From NCBI RefSeq assembly GCF_018390605.1, contig NZ_JAHBGD010000021.1:1-43142 (forward strand): DNA of 43,142 nt, read 5' to 3'. The translations under genes were made by a program, and so were the position numbers. The notes beneath the pieces are model-generated. The model was not told the DNA's origin, did no database searches, and was given only the letters and a program-made list of their open reading frames with translations. Origin of the DNA: Ancylobacter defluvii. Its GTDB lineage: Bacteria; Pseudomonadota; Alphaproteobacteria; Rhizobiales; Xanthobacteraceae. Below are positions 1 to 11,464 of this stretch, in pieces. Each line of letters starts with the position of its first letter. Position 1 is the stretch's first letter.

Positions 1-577
1 CCCAGGCCGGAAAGACGCTTCAACGTGTCAACCGATGCCGACACACGCGGCTCGTGGGTAGGCTCGGAAAATACCGCTATTCGCATGCGCCTTCCTCCCC
101 GAAAGGTCGTTTGTTGGTCTTCTGCCGTCCGGCGCGGGACGACCCGCGGCACGGCCAGCAACGGCAAGGCGCGAAAGCCGGCCGATACGCGGTCGTTGGC
201 GTCGACCGTCCGGCCCGGACCTTCGAAAGGTCCGCCACCCTCTCGCCGGCGCCGCACCCGGCTGCGACGCGACACCACACCCGGAGGCCGGTTCCGCATC
301 GCCCGCGTCGCACGCCGCGCCTTTCGACGCGGATCGCAGGACGAGAGATGGCCTTGTATTGGTATACAGAATTACGAATACCAGCAAGGAGATTCCGTGG
401 TTTCCCGTCGAGGAAATCGCCTGACGATAGGTCAATCCTACAGCACAGCTTCTACCGCGTCGCGCAAACGACACGTTGCACTGCAATATAAGCAAGACAA
501 GACAGCTTCCGGCTTTTGGTACATATGAAGAGCCCCCGGCTTCTGGTGCCGGAACAAGTGTTTAAACGGAGGAATCC
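1..577. other. Non-coding stretch and leader upstream of pyk
   Basis: No reading frame here looks like a real protein; those present are arginine/proline-rich shadows without recognisable domains. Two inverted repeats are visible. At 216-234 there is a perfect 8-bp hairpin (CGGACCTT, loop CGA, AAGGTCCG). At 352-389 there is an imperfect one in AT-richer DNA (CCTTG/CAAGG outer arms, TGGTAT/ATACCA inner arms). A short stem CCGGC/GCCGG at 536-552 lies just ahead of the pyk Shine-Dalgarno sequence. The composition falls to AT-rich from about 350 to 565, which fits a promoter and 5' leader, but I cannot place -35/-10 boxes with confidence. Confidence 0.5.
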
Positions 578-2170
<1,593 letters not shown>

Positions 2171-2204
2171 GCCGGGCGGACATGTCGCCGGCCCCGTGAT
2201 TGGC

Positions 2205-2240
2205 AAGGCCCGCCGCTGCAAAGCGGCGGGCCTTTTCATC
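2205..2240 (+). terminator. Rho-independent terminator of pyk
   Basis: A perfect 12-bp stem (AAGGCCCGCCGC at 2205-2216, GCGGCGGGCCTT at 2224-2235) with a 7-nt loop is followed by TTTTC. It lies 35 nt after the pyk stop codon and between two convergent genes, so it may also stop the Hint gene transcript, although the T run on that strand is weak. Confidence 0.9.
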
Positions 2241-2257
2241 TGAGGCGGCAGGCGCGC

Positions 2258-3166
2258 TCAGGCCGCCGCGGCGAGGACGGTCGCTTCGACGGCCTCGCCA
2301 CGCATCTCGGCCCGCGCGGCGAGGCGGGCGCGGATCGCCGACGGCAGCTGGCGCGCGGACTTCACCCGCGGCCGGTCGATCTCGCCGAGCGCCGCCGGCC
2401 GCATGCCGTAAAGCGCCTCGTATTCCGCATAATTGTCGAAGCGGCGGCGGCTGACATTGTCGACGAAGGTTTCCGCCGGCGCGCCCTCGGCGCGAATGAG
2501 CGCGTGGTCTTCCAGCTCGATGTGGAAATAGGTGAAGCGCGCCTCGGGCGTCTCGATACGGACGATCGTCGTGCCATTGACCAGCGCGCTGGACTGCACC
2601 AGCAGGCCATCGAGCATCAGCGCATGGTCGGGAGAGACGTAGAGGTCGCGGGCGGGCACGTTTTCATCCAGCGCGCCGGCGGCGATGCGGATGGGATAGG
2701 AGGTCAGCGGATCGGCAAACATGGCCATGACGCTTTGCCGGCCGATCCATCGCACCGGCCGCGTCTCGCCGGAGGCGGTGAGCACGAGGTCACCGATGGC
2801 GAGGGACTCGACCGGCCGCTCGCCGCCCGGCGTCGCGATCCGCGTGCCTTCGAGGAAGCAGACGACGAAGGCAGCCGTGGTGTTGACTTCGACCGGGCTG
2901 AGCGGGTTGGGACCGGTGGCAAAATAATAATAGATACCGAACCTTACGGCGACCCAGCCGTCCGCAGCCGTGCCGACCAGCTGATAATAATTGTCGGTGG
3001 AGCTGTAGACGCCGTTATTGTAGCGCATGACGGCGACAGTGCTGCCGATGGTGTAGCTGCCATCCGCCACCACATAGGTCGCGCCGCCCGGCGACGATCC
3101 GCCATCGGGGGTGAAGACCCCCGCACTGTAAGTGCCGCCGAATAGCCGGCTTTCAAATCCCGCCAC
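2258..3166 (-). CDS. Hint-domain protein (Hedgehog/intein fold)
   Basis: The centre of this 302-residue protein begins a Hint module ([18 protein letters not shown], then [20 protein letters not shown] and [11 protein letters not shown]), matching the Hint_2 family found in secreted or toxin-like alphaproteobacterial proteins. The first 100 residues are glycine-, serine- and tyrosine-rich and beta-like, without a recognised domain or clear signal peptide. The Hint Cys follows directly after VV, the place where self-cleaving Hint domains cut, but no C-terminal extein-like domain can be named. I chose the GTG at 3166 because AGGGGG stands 5 nt upstream; a GTG at 3190 in the same frame has no ribosome site. 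Function unknown. It follows the LuxR-type gene on the same strand. Confidence 0.75.
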   Translation of the reverse strand: MAGFESRLFGGTYSAGVFTPDGGSSPGGATYVVADGSYTIGSTVAVMRYNNGVYSSTDNYYQLVGTAADGWVAVRFGIYYYFATGPNPLSPVEVNTTAAFVVCFLEGTRIATPGGERPVESLAIGDLVLTASGETRPVRWIGRQSVMAMFADPLTSYPIRIAAGALDENVPARDLYVSPDHALMLDGLLVQSSALVNGTTIVRIETPEARFTYFHIELEDHALIRAEGAPAETFVDNVSRRRFDNYAEYEALYGMRPAALGEIDRPRVKSARQLPSAIRARLAARAEMRGEAVEATVLAAAA

Positions 3167-3305
3167 GTTTCCCCCTGTGCCGCCCGGCACCTGACAAATG
3201 GAGGAGGCTCACAGGCGAGGCTCAGCTCCGTCAGGAAGGATAGCGGAGGTAAAATCGTCGCTCATGTCCTCTAGATAGAGGATGCGGCGGAGCCGGACGG
3301 CAGCG

Positions 3306-4082
3306 TCACCCGCCCCGCTTCAGCCACAGGCTCATCAGCTCGGCGCGGCTGCGCACGCCGAACTTGCGGAAGATGCGGGTGACATGCTGGTGCGTCGTCG
3401 ACGGGGCGGTATCGATCTGGCGGGCGATCCCCTTTTCCGACGCCTTGGTGAGCAGCAATTGCAGCACCCGGCGTTCGGTCGGCGTCAGCGGCGAGGACGC
3501 CAGCAGCAAGCCGCTGCCCAGCATCAGATGGCGGTGGAACCATTTGATGCCGCGCAACGCATAGGCGAGCTGGGCGATCTCGGCGTCGGTGAAGCTCTGC
3601 GCGGAATAGAAGCCGAAATGCGATTCGCAGTCCCGGTTGAGCGGGAAGGCGACGAAGACGGCATCCTGCGTGCCCACCGAGCCGTAATGACGATGGAAGA
3701 ACGGCGTGTCGAACCATGCCGGCGGCAGTCCCCGGCGGAGGGAATAGGTTCTGAAACTGCCGACCTCCTTGAGCGGCAACAGGAAGGAGGGGTCGATCTC
3801 CCGCCGGTCCCAGACCTTCAGGATTTCCTTGAAATGCCCCTCGTCCGGATGCGGCGCGACCGGCCGCAGCGCCTGCACCGCCCCGACGCGCCAGCCCTGC
3901 AACGGATCGTCGCCCACGCCGGCATCGACACGGATCGCCCCGGCCCAGGTGGCGTTCCACGCCTGCGCCATCCCGGCGAGGGCCGCCAGCAGATGCGACG
4001 TCGCCTGCATCCACTGGCCGGCCTCGACATCCGACAGCTCGTCCCACAGGCGATGAATGCTTTCCTGATCTTCGGGACTCAT
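3306..4082 (-). CDS. LuxR-family transcriptional regulator
   Basis: The last 60 residues (about 199-258) form a LuxR/FixJ-type helix-turn-helix: LTPTERRVLQLLLT, then KGIARQIDTAPSTTHQHV and the recognition helix leading into FRKFGVRSRAEL. The first 190 residues carry no named sensor domain I can assign with confidence; an autoinducer-binding or GAF-like fold is possible. The downstream gene on the same strand is the Hint protein, 139 nt away, so co-transcription or control is possible but not shown. The ATG at 4082 has only a weak AGGTG ribosome site. The 193 nt upstream contain no further gene. Confidence 0.8.
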   Translation of the reverse strand: MSPEDQESIHRLWDELSDVEAGQWMQATSHLLAALAGMAQAWNATWAGAIRVDAGVGDDPLQGWRVGAVQALRPVAPHPDEGHFKEILKVWDRREIDPSFLLPLKEVGSFRTYSLRRGLPPAWFDTPFFHRHYGSVGTQDAVFVAFPLNRDCESHFGFYSAQSFTDAEIAQLAYALRGIKWFHRHLMLGSGLLLASSPLTPTERRVLQLLLTKASEKGIARQIDTAPSTTHQHVTRIFRKFGVRSRAELMSLWLKRGG

Positions 4083-4275
4083 GGCACCTGGCAGCGGACG
4101 CGGGAAAGACGGCCATATTCATCGGGATACCGCCCGACCGCAATCGCTGGCCGCGCCGATTTTCCCGCCCGCAACGCGACGCTCCGCCGCTTATCGGAGG
4201 CGTCGGCGCAACAGGCGCCGGCCTGATCCCTGCAAGGCGCGCAGCGTCTGATCCCCGCCGCGCGCCGCGGGTACC

Positions 4276-5157
4276 TCAGTGCTCGCCGCCCGTCGGCGCG
4301 GCGATGCCATCGAGCACCGCCCGCTCCTGCGCCGGAAGCGCCAGGGCGGCGGCCGCGAGATTCTCCCGCAGATGCGTCACCGAGGAGGTGCCGGGGATCA
4401 GCAGGATGTTCGGCGCCCGGTGCAGCAGCCACGCCAGCGCCACCTGCATCGGCGTGGCGTCGAGCCGGGCCGCGACCTCCGACAGCGCCGAGGATTGCAG
4501 CGGCGAGAAGCCGCCGAGCGGGAAGAACGGCACATAGGCAATGCCCACCGCCGCCAACTCGTCGATCAGCTGGTCGTCGGCGCGATGCGCGAGATTGTAG
4601 TAGTTCTGCACGCAGACCACCGGCGCAATGGTCCGCGCCTGCGCGATCTGCCGCGCGGTGACGTTGCTGAGGCCGAGATGCCGGATCAGCCCCTGCTGCT
4701 GCAGCGCGGCCAGCGCCGAAAAGGACTCCTCGATCGACGCCTCGGCCGGCGCGTGCAGGCCGCCGACGCGCAGATTGACCACGTCCAGCGCCTCGACGCC
4801 GAGATTGCGCAGATTGTCGTGCACGCCCTGCACGAGATCGGCCGGCTTGAGCGCCGGTATCCACGACGCGTCGCCGCCGCGCACCGCGCCGAGCTTGGTG
4901 ACGAGGGTGAGGTCGCCCGGATAGGGATGCAGCGCCTCGCGGATGAGCTGGTTGGTGACGTGCGGGCCATAGAAATCGCTGGTGTCGATATGGTTCACGC
5001 CTTGCGCCACCGCCTCGCGCAGCACGGCCAGCGCCGCGGCGCGGTCCTTCGGCGGACCGAAGACGCCGGGGCCGGCGAGTTGCATCGCCCCATAGCCCAT
5101 GCGGTTCACCCGGCGGTCACCGAGAAGATAGGTGGATATGATGTCGGTCCCGGTCAT
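4276..5157 (-). CDS. pdxI: Aldo/keto reductase, pyridoxal reductase type
   Basis: This 293-residue protein closely follows, from memory, E. coli YdbC/PdxI, the NADPH-dependent pyridoxal reductase that salvages vitamin B6 by making pyridoxine. Blocks such as RMGYGAMQLAGPGVFGPP, VNHIDTSDFYGPHVTNQ and YVPFFPLGGF match almost residue for residue. The aldo/keto reductase catalytic Asp58, Tyr63 and Lys88 are present. The fourth position, usually His, is Arg130 in VVNLRV, as in PdxI. The ATG at 5157 begins the conserved region; the frame stays open 247 codons further upstream but runs antisense to the LysR gene. It is divergent from that LysR gene, which may control it. Confidence 0.9.
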   Translation of the reverse strand: MTGTDIISTYLLGDRRVNRMGYGAMQLAGPGVFGPPKDRAAALAVLREAVAQGVNHIDTSDFYGPHVTNQLIREALHPYPGDLTLVTKLGAVRGGDASWIPALKPADLVQGVHDNLRNLGVEALDVVNLRVGGLHAPAEASIEESFSALAALQQQGLIRHLGLSNVTARQIAQARTIAPVVCVQNYYNLAHRADDQLIDELAAVGIAYVPFFPLGGFSPLQSSALSEVAARLDATPMQVALAWLLHRAPNILLIPGTSSVTHLRENLAAAALALPAQERAVLDGIAAPTGGEH

Positions 5158-5170
5158 GACGGTCTCTCCC

Positions 5171-5226
5171 GATTGCGGTCCCGATGATATGGACCTGCCG
5201 GCCTCATCCGATAATCTGCCGCAATC
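5171..5226. promoter_or_regulatory. Inverted repeat between pdxI and lysR
   Basis: GATTGCGG at 5171-5178 and its exact complement CCGCAATC at 5219-5226 flank the middle of the 96-nt divergent intergenic region, with centres 48 bp apart. LysR-type regulators commonly bind such divergent promoter regions. Assignment as an operator is inference. Confidence 0.35.
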
Positions 5227-5253
5227 GACACAACCCGTACGACTGAGCGTACA

Positions 5254-6162
5254 ATGGCCCGCGACCTCGACGACCTCTCGATCTTCGTTGCCGTGGTGCG
5301 CGCCGGCGGCTTCCGCGACGCGGCTCGAGCCGGAAGCGCCTCGGCGTCGAGCCTGAGCGATGCCATGCGACGGCTGGAGACGCGGCTCGGCGTCCGCCTG
5401 CTTCACCGCAACACCCGCAGCGTCACCCCGACCGAGGCCGGACGACGGCTGTTCGACCGGCTGGCACCGGCGCTGATCGAGGTCGAGGCCTCGCTCGACG
5501 AGGTAAACGCCTTTCGCGACCGCCCGGCCGGAACGCTGAAGCTCAATGTGCCGGCCAATGTCGCGCGCGGCGTGCTGCCGTCCATCGTCACGCCCTTCCT
5601 CAAGGCCTATCCCGACATCAGGCTGGAAGTGACGGTCGAGGACGGCTTCATCGACGTGGTGGCGCGCGGGTTCGATGCCGGCATCCGCTACGATGAGCGG
5701 CTGGCGCAGGACATGATCGCGCTGCCGATCGGTCCGCGCGTGCAGCGGATGATCACCGCCGCCGCGCCAGCCTATCTCAATGCGCGCGGGCGGCCATCCC
5801 ATCCACTCGACCTGCTCGCCCATGCCTGCCTGCGCGGAAGGTTTGCCGGCGGCGCGGCGCCGCACTGGGAGTTCGAGCGCGACGGGGAGACGGTGCAACT
5901 CGACCCGCCCGGCCCGCTATCGGCCCAGCCGGGCCTCGCCATTGAGCTGGTCGTCGATGCCGCCGTGGCCGGGCTCGGCATCGTCTATCTGTTCGAGGAC
6001 TGGCTGGCCCCGCATCTGGCGAGCGGGGCGCTGGAGCCGATCCTGCAGCCATGGTCGCCGAGCTTTCCCGGTCCATTCCTGTATTATCCCGGCCGGCGAC
6101 ATCTGCCGGCGCCGCTGCGGGCCTTCGTCGACTTCGTCCGGAAGGCCGGCACGTGGGACTGA
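5254..6162 (+). CDS. LysR-family transcriptional regulator
   Basis: A 302-residue LysR-type regulator. The N-terminal winged helix-turn-helix spans about residues 4-62 (DLSIFVAVVRAGGFRDAA, then LSDAMRRLETRLGVRLLHR and TRSVTPTEAG). The remaining residues form the LysR substrate-binding domain (LKLNVPANVARGVLPSI, FDAGIRYDERLAQDMIALPIG, then GLGIVYLFEDWLAPHL). It is divergently paired with pdxI across 96 nt, the usual arrangement of a LysR gene and its target. The natural effector is unknown. It ends 4 nt from the convergent ABC-F gene. Confidence 0.9.
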   Translation: MARDLDDLSIFVAVVRAGGFRDAARAGSASASSLSDAMRRLETRLGVRLLHRNTRSVTPTEAGRRLFDRLAPALIEVEASLDEVNAFRDRPAGTLKLNVPANVARGVLPSIVTPFLKAYPDIRLEVTVEDGFIDVVARGFDAGIRYDERLAQDMIALPIGPRVQRMITAAAPAYLNARGRPSHPLDLLAHACLRGRFAGGAAPHWEFERDGETVQLDPPGPLSAQPGLAIELVVDAAVAGLGIVYLFEDWLAPHLASGALEPILQPWSPSFPGPFLYYPGRRHLPAPLRAFVDFVRKAGTWD

Positions 6163-6166
6163 ACCC

Positions 6167-7789
<1,623 letters not shown>

Positions 7790-7874
7790 GGAAATCCGCG
7801 CGTGATGAATGTTTGGCGCGGGTTTAAGCCATCATGTACGGCGGTGGAAGGGCCGGCGGGGCGCCGCGCCGCGT

Positions 7875-9023
7875 TTACTGGCCGGCGCCGGGCGCCGGAT
7901 AGGCGGGAGCGCCCGGCAGCACCTGGCGGACCGCGCCGCCGGAGGCGCTGCCGGCGGACGGCATCGGCGCCGGCGCATAGCCCTGCGACGGTGCCGCGCT
8001 GCCGGCGGCGGAAGGCAGCGGCGGCTGGGTGCCGGAAGACGGGCTCGCCGCGCCGCCCTGCGCCGGGCGCGCCGGTACCGGACCCGAACGGGCCGACGTA
8101 TCCGGGCTCGGCACCACCGGATAGCCGGCCGCCGGGGTGTAGCCGTCGGTGGTGGGATCGGCATAGCCGGGCTCGACCACCGGCTCGGGCGACTCCACCC
8201 GGCTGCCATAGCGGCGAGGTGCCGGACGCGCCGGCGCCGCCGCCGGCTCCGGTCCCATCCAGCCGTCCAATACCGTGCCGTCGCCCTTCACGCCCGAAGG
8301 ATAGGCGAGCGGGCCGCCTATGCGGCCTATGCCTTCCGGCTCGCCCATCGGCCGGCCATAGGGCTGCCAGCCGCGCGGCAGGAAATAGCCGTTGATCGAA
8401 TAGCGATACATCACACGCAGCAGGTCCTGCTCGGTGGCGCCCTTCTGGCACAGCCGCAACCGTACCGACAGCACGCCGCGATCACGCGCGATGAAACGAT
8501 AGACCGGCGTCCGCGACTGGATGCGCTGCCAGGCATACATGCAGATCTCACCCGCGCCGCCGCGGCCCATCGCGTAGTTGAACGGGCCGTACCGGTTCTG
8601 CACGAAATAGTTGGAGGTGTGCATCGCCACGCCGGGCAGCCGCTCCTCCATCTCCGTCTCCAGCGCCTCCTCGTTGAGGAAGTCGTCGCTGCGGGAATAG
8701 CTGCCGGCGCGCACATGCTCGACCGGGCCGAAGAAGGTGACGTAGAAGGCGTTCTGGCCGCGCGCGGAGGAATTCGTCTCCAGGGCGATTTCCTGCACGA
8801 TGGCGTTGGAATACGCCGTCTGCAGCACGGCGAGCACCCGCGGCGCCGCCCCGGGCTCGGGCAGCACCAGCGCCTGGCTGGTATCGACCTCGACGGTCTG
8901 TCCCGCCACGCGCACGCCGCGCTCGAAATAGGACGGATAAGGTGACGCGCAGGCTCCCAGCAGAAGCGCGAGGGAGGCAGCCATCGCCCCGAGGGCAGCG
9001 CGGTTCATGGTCCGTCCGTTCAT
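7875..9023 (-). CDS. bcsN: Cellulose biosynthesis protein BcsN (lipoprotein)
   Basis: A 382-residue predicted lipoprotein: an N-terminal hydrophobic stretch ends in LLLGAC, making Cys25 (Cys20 from the second Met) the lipidated residue. The body contains YFERGVRVAGQTVEVDTSQALVLPEP and NAFYVTFFGPVEHVR, which I recognise as BcsN, an alphaproteobacterial cellulose accessory protein of unknown biochemical role. The last 130 residues are a low-complexity Pro/Ala/Gly/Ser-rich tail with tyrosines. It is divergent from bcsA across a 234-nt gap, so the two presumably share a control region. Two ATG starts (9023 and 9008) are possible; both lead into the same signal sequence. Confidence 0.85.
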   Translation of the reverse strand: MNGRTMNRAALGAMAASLALLLGACASPYPSYFERGVRVAGQTVEVDTSQALVLPEPGAAPRVLAVLQTAYSNAIVQEIALETNSSARGQNAFYVTFFGPVEHVRAGSYSRSDDFLNEEALETEMEERLPGVAMHTSNYFVQNRYGPFNYAMGRGGAGEICMYAWQRIQSRTPVYRFIARDRGVLSVRLRLCQKGATEQDLLRVMYRYSINGYFLPRGWQPYGRPMGEPEGIGRIGGPLAYPSGVKGDGTVLDGWMGPEPAAAPARPAPRRYGSRVESPEPVVEPGYADPTTDGYTPAAGYPVVPSPDTSARSGPVPARPAQGGAASPSSGTQPPLPSAAGSAAPSQGYAPAPMPSAGSASGGAVRQVLPGAPAYPAPGAGQ

Positions 9024-9257
9024 GAGGCCTTCATGGGCTGGAGACGCCGTCCACGCGACCGCTTACGGGCGCATCCCAGGAACACCACGCTGGAAGCCGC
9101 CGAATCACCTGATACGCTGACTTTAACTCGTGAGGGGATTCGGTGGAATCGACCAGCGGGTTCCCGAGGCAAGCGGATAGACTTCCTCAACTTCTGAACG
9201 TTAAGACAGCATGTCCATCGCCCTGCGGCACGGGGTTTCAGCGAGGCACGAGAGACG

Positions 9258-11462
9258 ATGCGTAGGGCCTTGATCGCCGTCCTCTGGATGCTCGCGTCAG
9301 TGGTGATCGTATTTCTGATCACCTTGCCGATCAGCCTGCAGGCGCATCTGATCGCCGGTTCGATCGTGGTTCTCGCCATGATCCTTTTGAAGACCTTCGG
9401 CCCGCCCACCGGGGTGTTCCGCGTGATCGCGCTGGCGCTCGGCACCGCCATCGTGCTGCGCTACGTCTATTGGCGCACCACCTCGACGCTGCCGCCGATC
9501 AACCAGATCGAGGACTTCATTCCCGGCTTCATGCTCTACATCGCCGAGATGTACAGCGTGTTCATGCTGTTCCTCAGCCTGTTCGTGGTCTCCTCGCCGG
9601 TGCCGCCGCGCCCGACGCCGCCGCTTCCCGCCAACGTGCCCACAGTCGACGTCTTCATCCCGACCTATAATGAGGACATGGCGCTGCTCGCCAACACCGT
9701 GGCGGCGGCCAAGGGGATGGACTACCCGGCGGACAAGCTGACGGTCTGGCTGCTCGACGACGGCGGCACCGACCAGAAGTGCAACCAGGACAACGCCGCC
9801 AAGGCGCTGGAGGCACAGCAGCGCCGGCGCGAGCTGAGCGCGCTCTGCGAGGGCCTCGGCGCCCGTTACCTCACCCGCGCGCGCAACGAGCACGCCAAGG
9901 CCGGCAACATGAATAACGGCCTCGAACACTCCACCGGCGACCTCGTCGTGGTGTTCGATGCCGACCACGCCCCCGCCCGGACCTTCCTGAAGGAGACGGT
10001 GGGCCACTTCGCCCAGGACGAGAACCTGTTCCTCGTCCAGACCCCACACTTCTTCATTAATCCCGACCCGCTCGAGCGCAACCTCGACACCTTCGACGTG
10101 ATGCCCTCCGAGAACGAGATGTTCTACGGCATCATCCAGCGCGGCCTCGACAAATGGGACGCCTCGTTCTTCTGCGGCTCGGCGGCGGTGCTGCGCCGCG
10201 CGGCGCTGAAGGAGACCAACGGTTTCTCCGGCGTCACCATCACCGAGGATTGCGAGACCGCGCTCGGGCTGCACTCGCGCGGCTGGCGCTCGATCTATGT
10301 CGAGAAGCCGCTGATCGCCGGCCTGCAGCCGGAAAGCTTCGCCAGCTTCATCGGCCAGCGCTCGCGCTGGGCGCAGGGGATGATGCAGATCCTCATCTTC
10401 CACGTACCGTTCTTCAAGCGCGGCCTCAGCCTGCCGCAGCGGCTCTGCTACATGTCGAGCATGCTGTTCTGGCTGTTCCCCTACCCACGGCTGATGTTCC
10501 TCGTTTCGCCGCTGTTCTACCTGTTCTTCTCGCTGGAGGTATTCAACGCCTCCGGCGCCGAGTTCCTCGCCTATACCTCCACCTACATGCTCGTGAACCT
10601 CTTGATGCAGAACTACCTCTATGGCCGCTACCGCTGGCCGTGGATCTCCGAGCTCTACGAATACATCCAGTCGATCTACCTGCTGCCGGCCATCCTCTCG
10701 GTGATCGCCAACCCGCGCAAGCCGACCTTCAACGTCACCTCGAAGGGCGAGAACATCCATGAGGGCCATGTCTCGGAGATCGGCCGGCCGTTCTTCATCA
10801 TCTTCGCGGTGCTGGTGGCGGCCCTCATCGTCTCGATCTACCGGGCGCTGACCGAGCCGTTCAACGCCGACGTCATCATCGTGGTCGGCGGCTGGAACGT
10901 GCTCAACCTCTTGATCGCCGGCTGCGCGCTCGGCGTGGTGTCGGAGCGGCGCAACCGCCGCCGCACCCACCGCGTCAACCTGCAGCGCCGCTGCGAGATC
11001 ATCATCGACGCCATCACCTATGCGGCGATGGTGGAGGACGGCTCCACCGGCGGCGCCCGCATCCGCCTCGCCGAGGGGGTGAAGGGGCCGGACTTCGAGC
11101 GCGGGCAGCAGGCGCAGCTGCGCTTCACGCCGCATGCCGATATCGGCCCGGACGTGCTGCCGCTCTCCATCCGCAACATCGAGCACGACAAGGACGGCGT
11201 GGTGTTCGGCTGCCAGTTCGAGCCGCAGACGCCGACGCATTACCGCCTCGTCGCCGACCTGATCTTCGCCAATGCCGACGAATGGCGGAAATTCCAGGAA
11301 TCGCGCCGGAAAAATCCCGGCGTGCTGCTCGGCACGCTGCGCTTCATCCGGCAGGCGCTCTACCATACCGGCCGCGGCCTCTCCTATCTCGTGCACCTGC
11401 AAAGGCTCTGGCGGGAACGCCGCCGGAACCCGCTCTTCGCCGCCGCCAAGCGGGAGTCGTGA
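9258..11462 (+). CDS. bcsA: Cellulose synthase catalytic subunit BcsA
   Basis: Inner-membrane family 2 glycosyltransferase that polymerises UDP-glucose into beta-1,4-glucan and exports it. Of 734 residues, the first 110 hold four hydrophobic segments. The catalytic set is complete: LDDGG (Asp167/168), DAD at 234-236, TED at 329-331 and QRSRW at 367-371. Further membrane helices follow. A PilZ domain binding cyclic di-GMP begins near residue 563 (arginine-rich ERRNRRRTHRV, then EDGSTGG), so activity is probably switched on by that messenger. It is first in a compact operon with bcsB, bcsZ and a TPR gene. Confidence 0.97.
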   Translation: MRRALIAVLWMLASVVIVFLITLPISLQAHLIAGSIVVLAMILLKTFGPPTGVFRVIALALGTAIVLRYVYWRTTSTLPPINQIEDFIPGFMLYIAEMYSVFMLFLSLFVVSSPVPPRPTPPLPANVPTVDVFIPTYNEDMALLANTVAAAKGMDYPADKLTVWLLDDGGTDQKCNQDNAAKALEAQQRRRELSALCEGLGARYLTRARNEHAKAGNMNNGLEHSTGDLVVVFDADHAPARTFLKETVGHFAQDENLFLVQTPHFFINPDPLERNLDTFDVMPSENEMFYGIIQRGLDKWDASFFCGSAAVLRRAALKETNGFSGVTITEDCETALGLHSRGWRSIYVEKPLIAGLQPESFASFIGQRSRWAQGMMQILIFHVPFFKRGLSLPQRLCYMSSMLFWLFPYPRLMFLVSPLFYLFFSLEVFNASGAEFLAYTSTYMLVNLLMQNYLYGRYRWPWISELYEYIQSIYLLPAILSVIANPRKPTFNVTSKGENIHEGHVSEIGRPFFIIFAVLVAALIVSIYRALTEPFNADVIIVVGGWNVLNLLIAGCALGVVSERRNRRRTHRVNLQRRCEIIIDAITYAAMVEDGSTGGARIRLAEGVKGPDFERGQQAQLRFTPHADIGPDVLPLSIRNIEHDKDGVVFGCQFEPQTPTHYRLVADLIFANADEWRKFQESRRKNPGVLLGTLRFIRQALYHTGRGLSYLVHLQRLWRERRRNPLFAAAKRES

Positions 11463-11464
11463 CC

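Noticed and set aside
5158..5898. N-terminal extension of pdxI by 247 codons
   Set aside because: The extension is antisense to the LysR gene and the PdxI homology begins at the ATG at 5157.
9020..9451. Possible small basic gene between bcsN and bcsA
   Set aside because: It overlaps the first 190 nt of bcsA antisense and has no motif or ribosome site I can support.
9297..11402. 701-codon minus-strand frame opposite bcsA
   Set aside because: Low-complexity antisense shadow; BcsA is complete on the other strand with all catalytic motifs.
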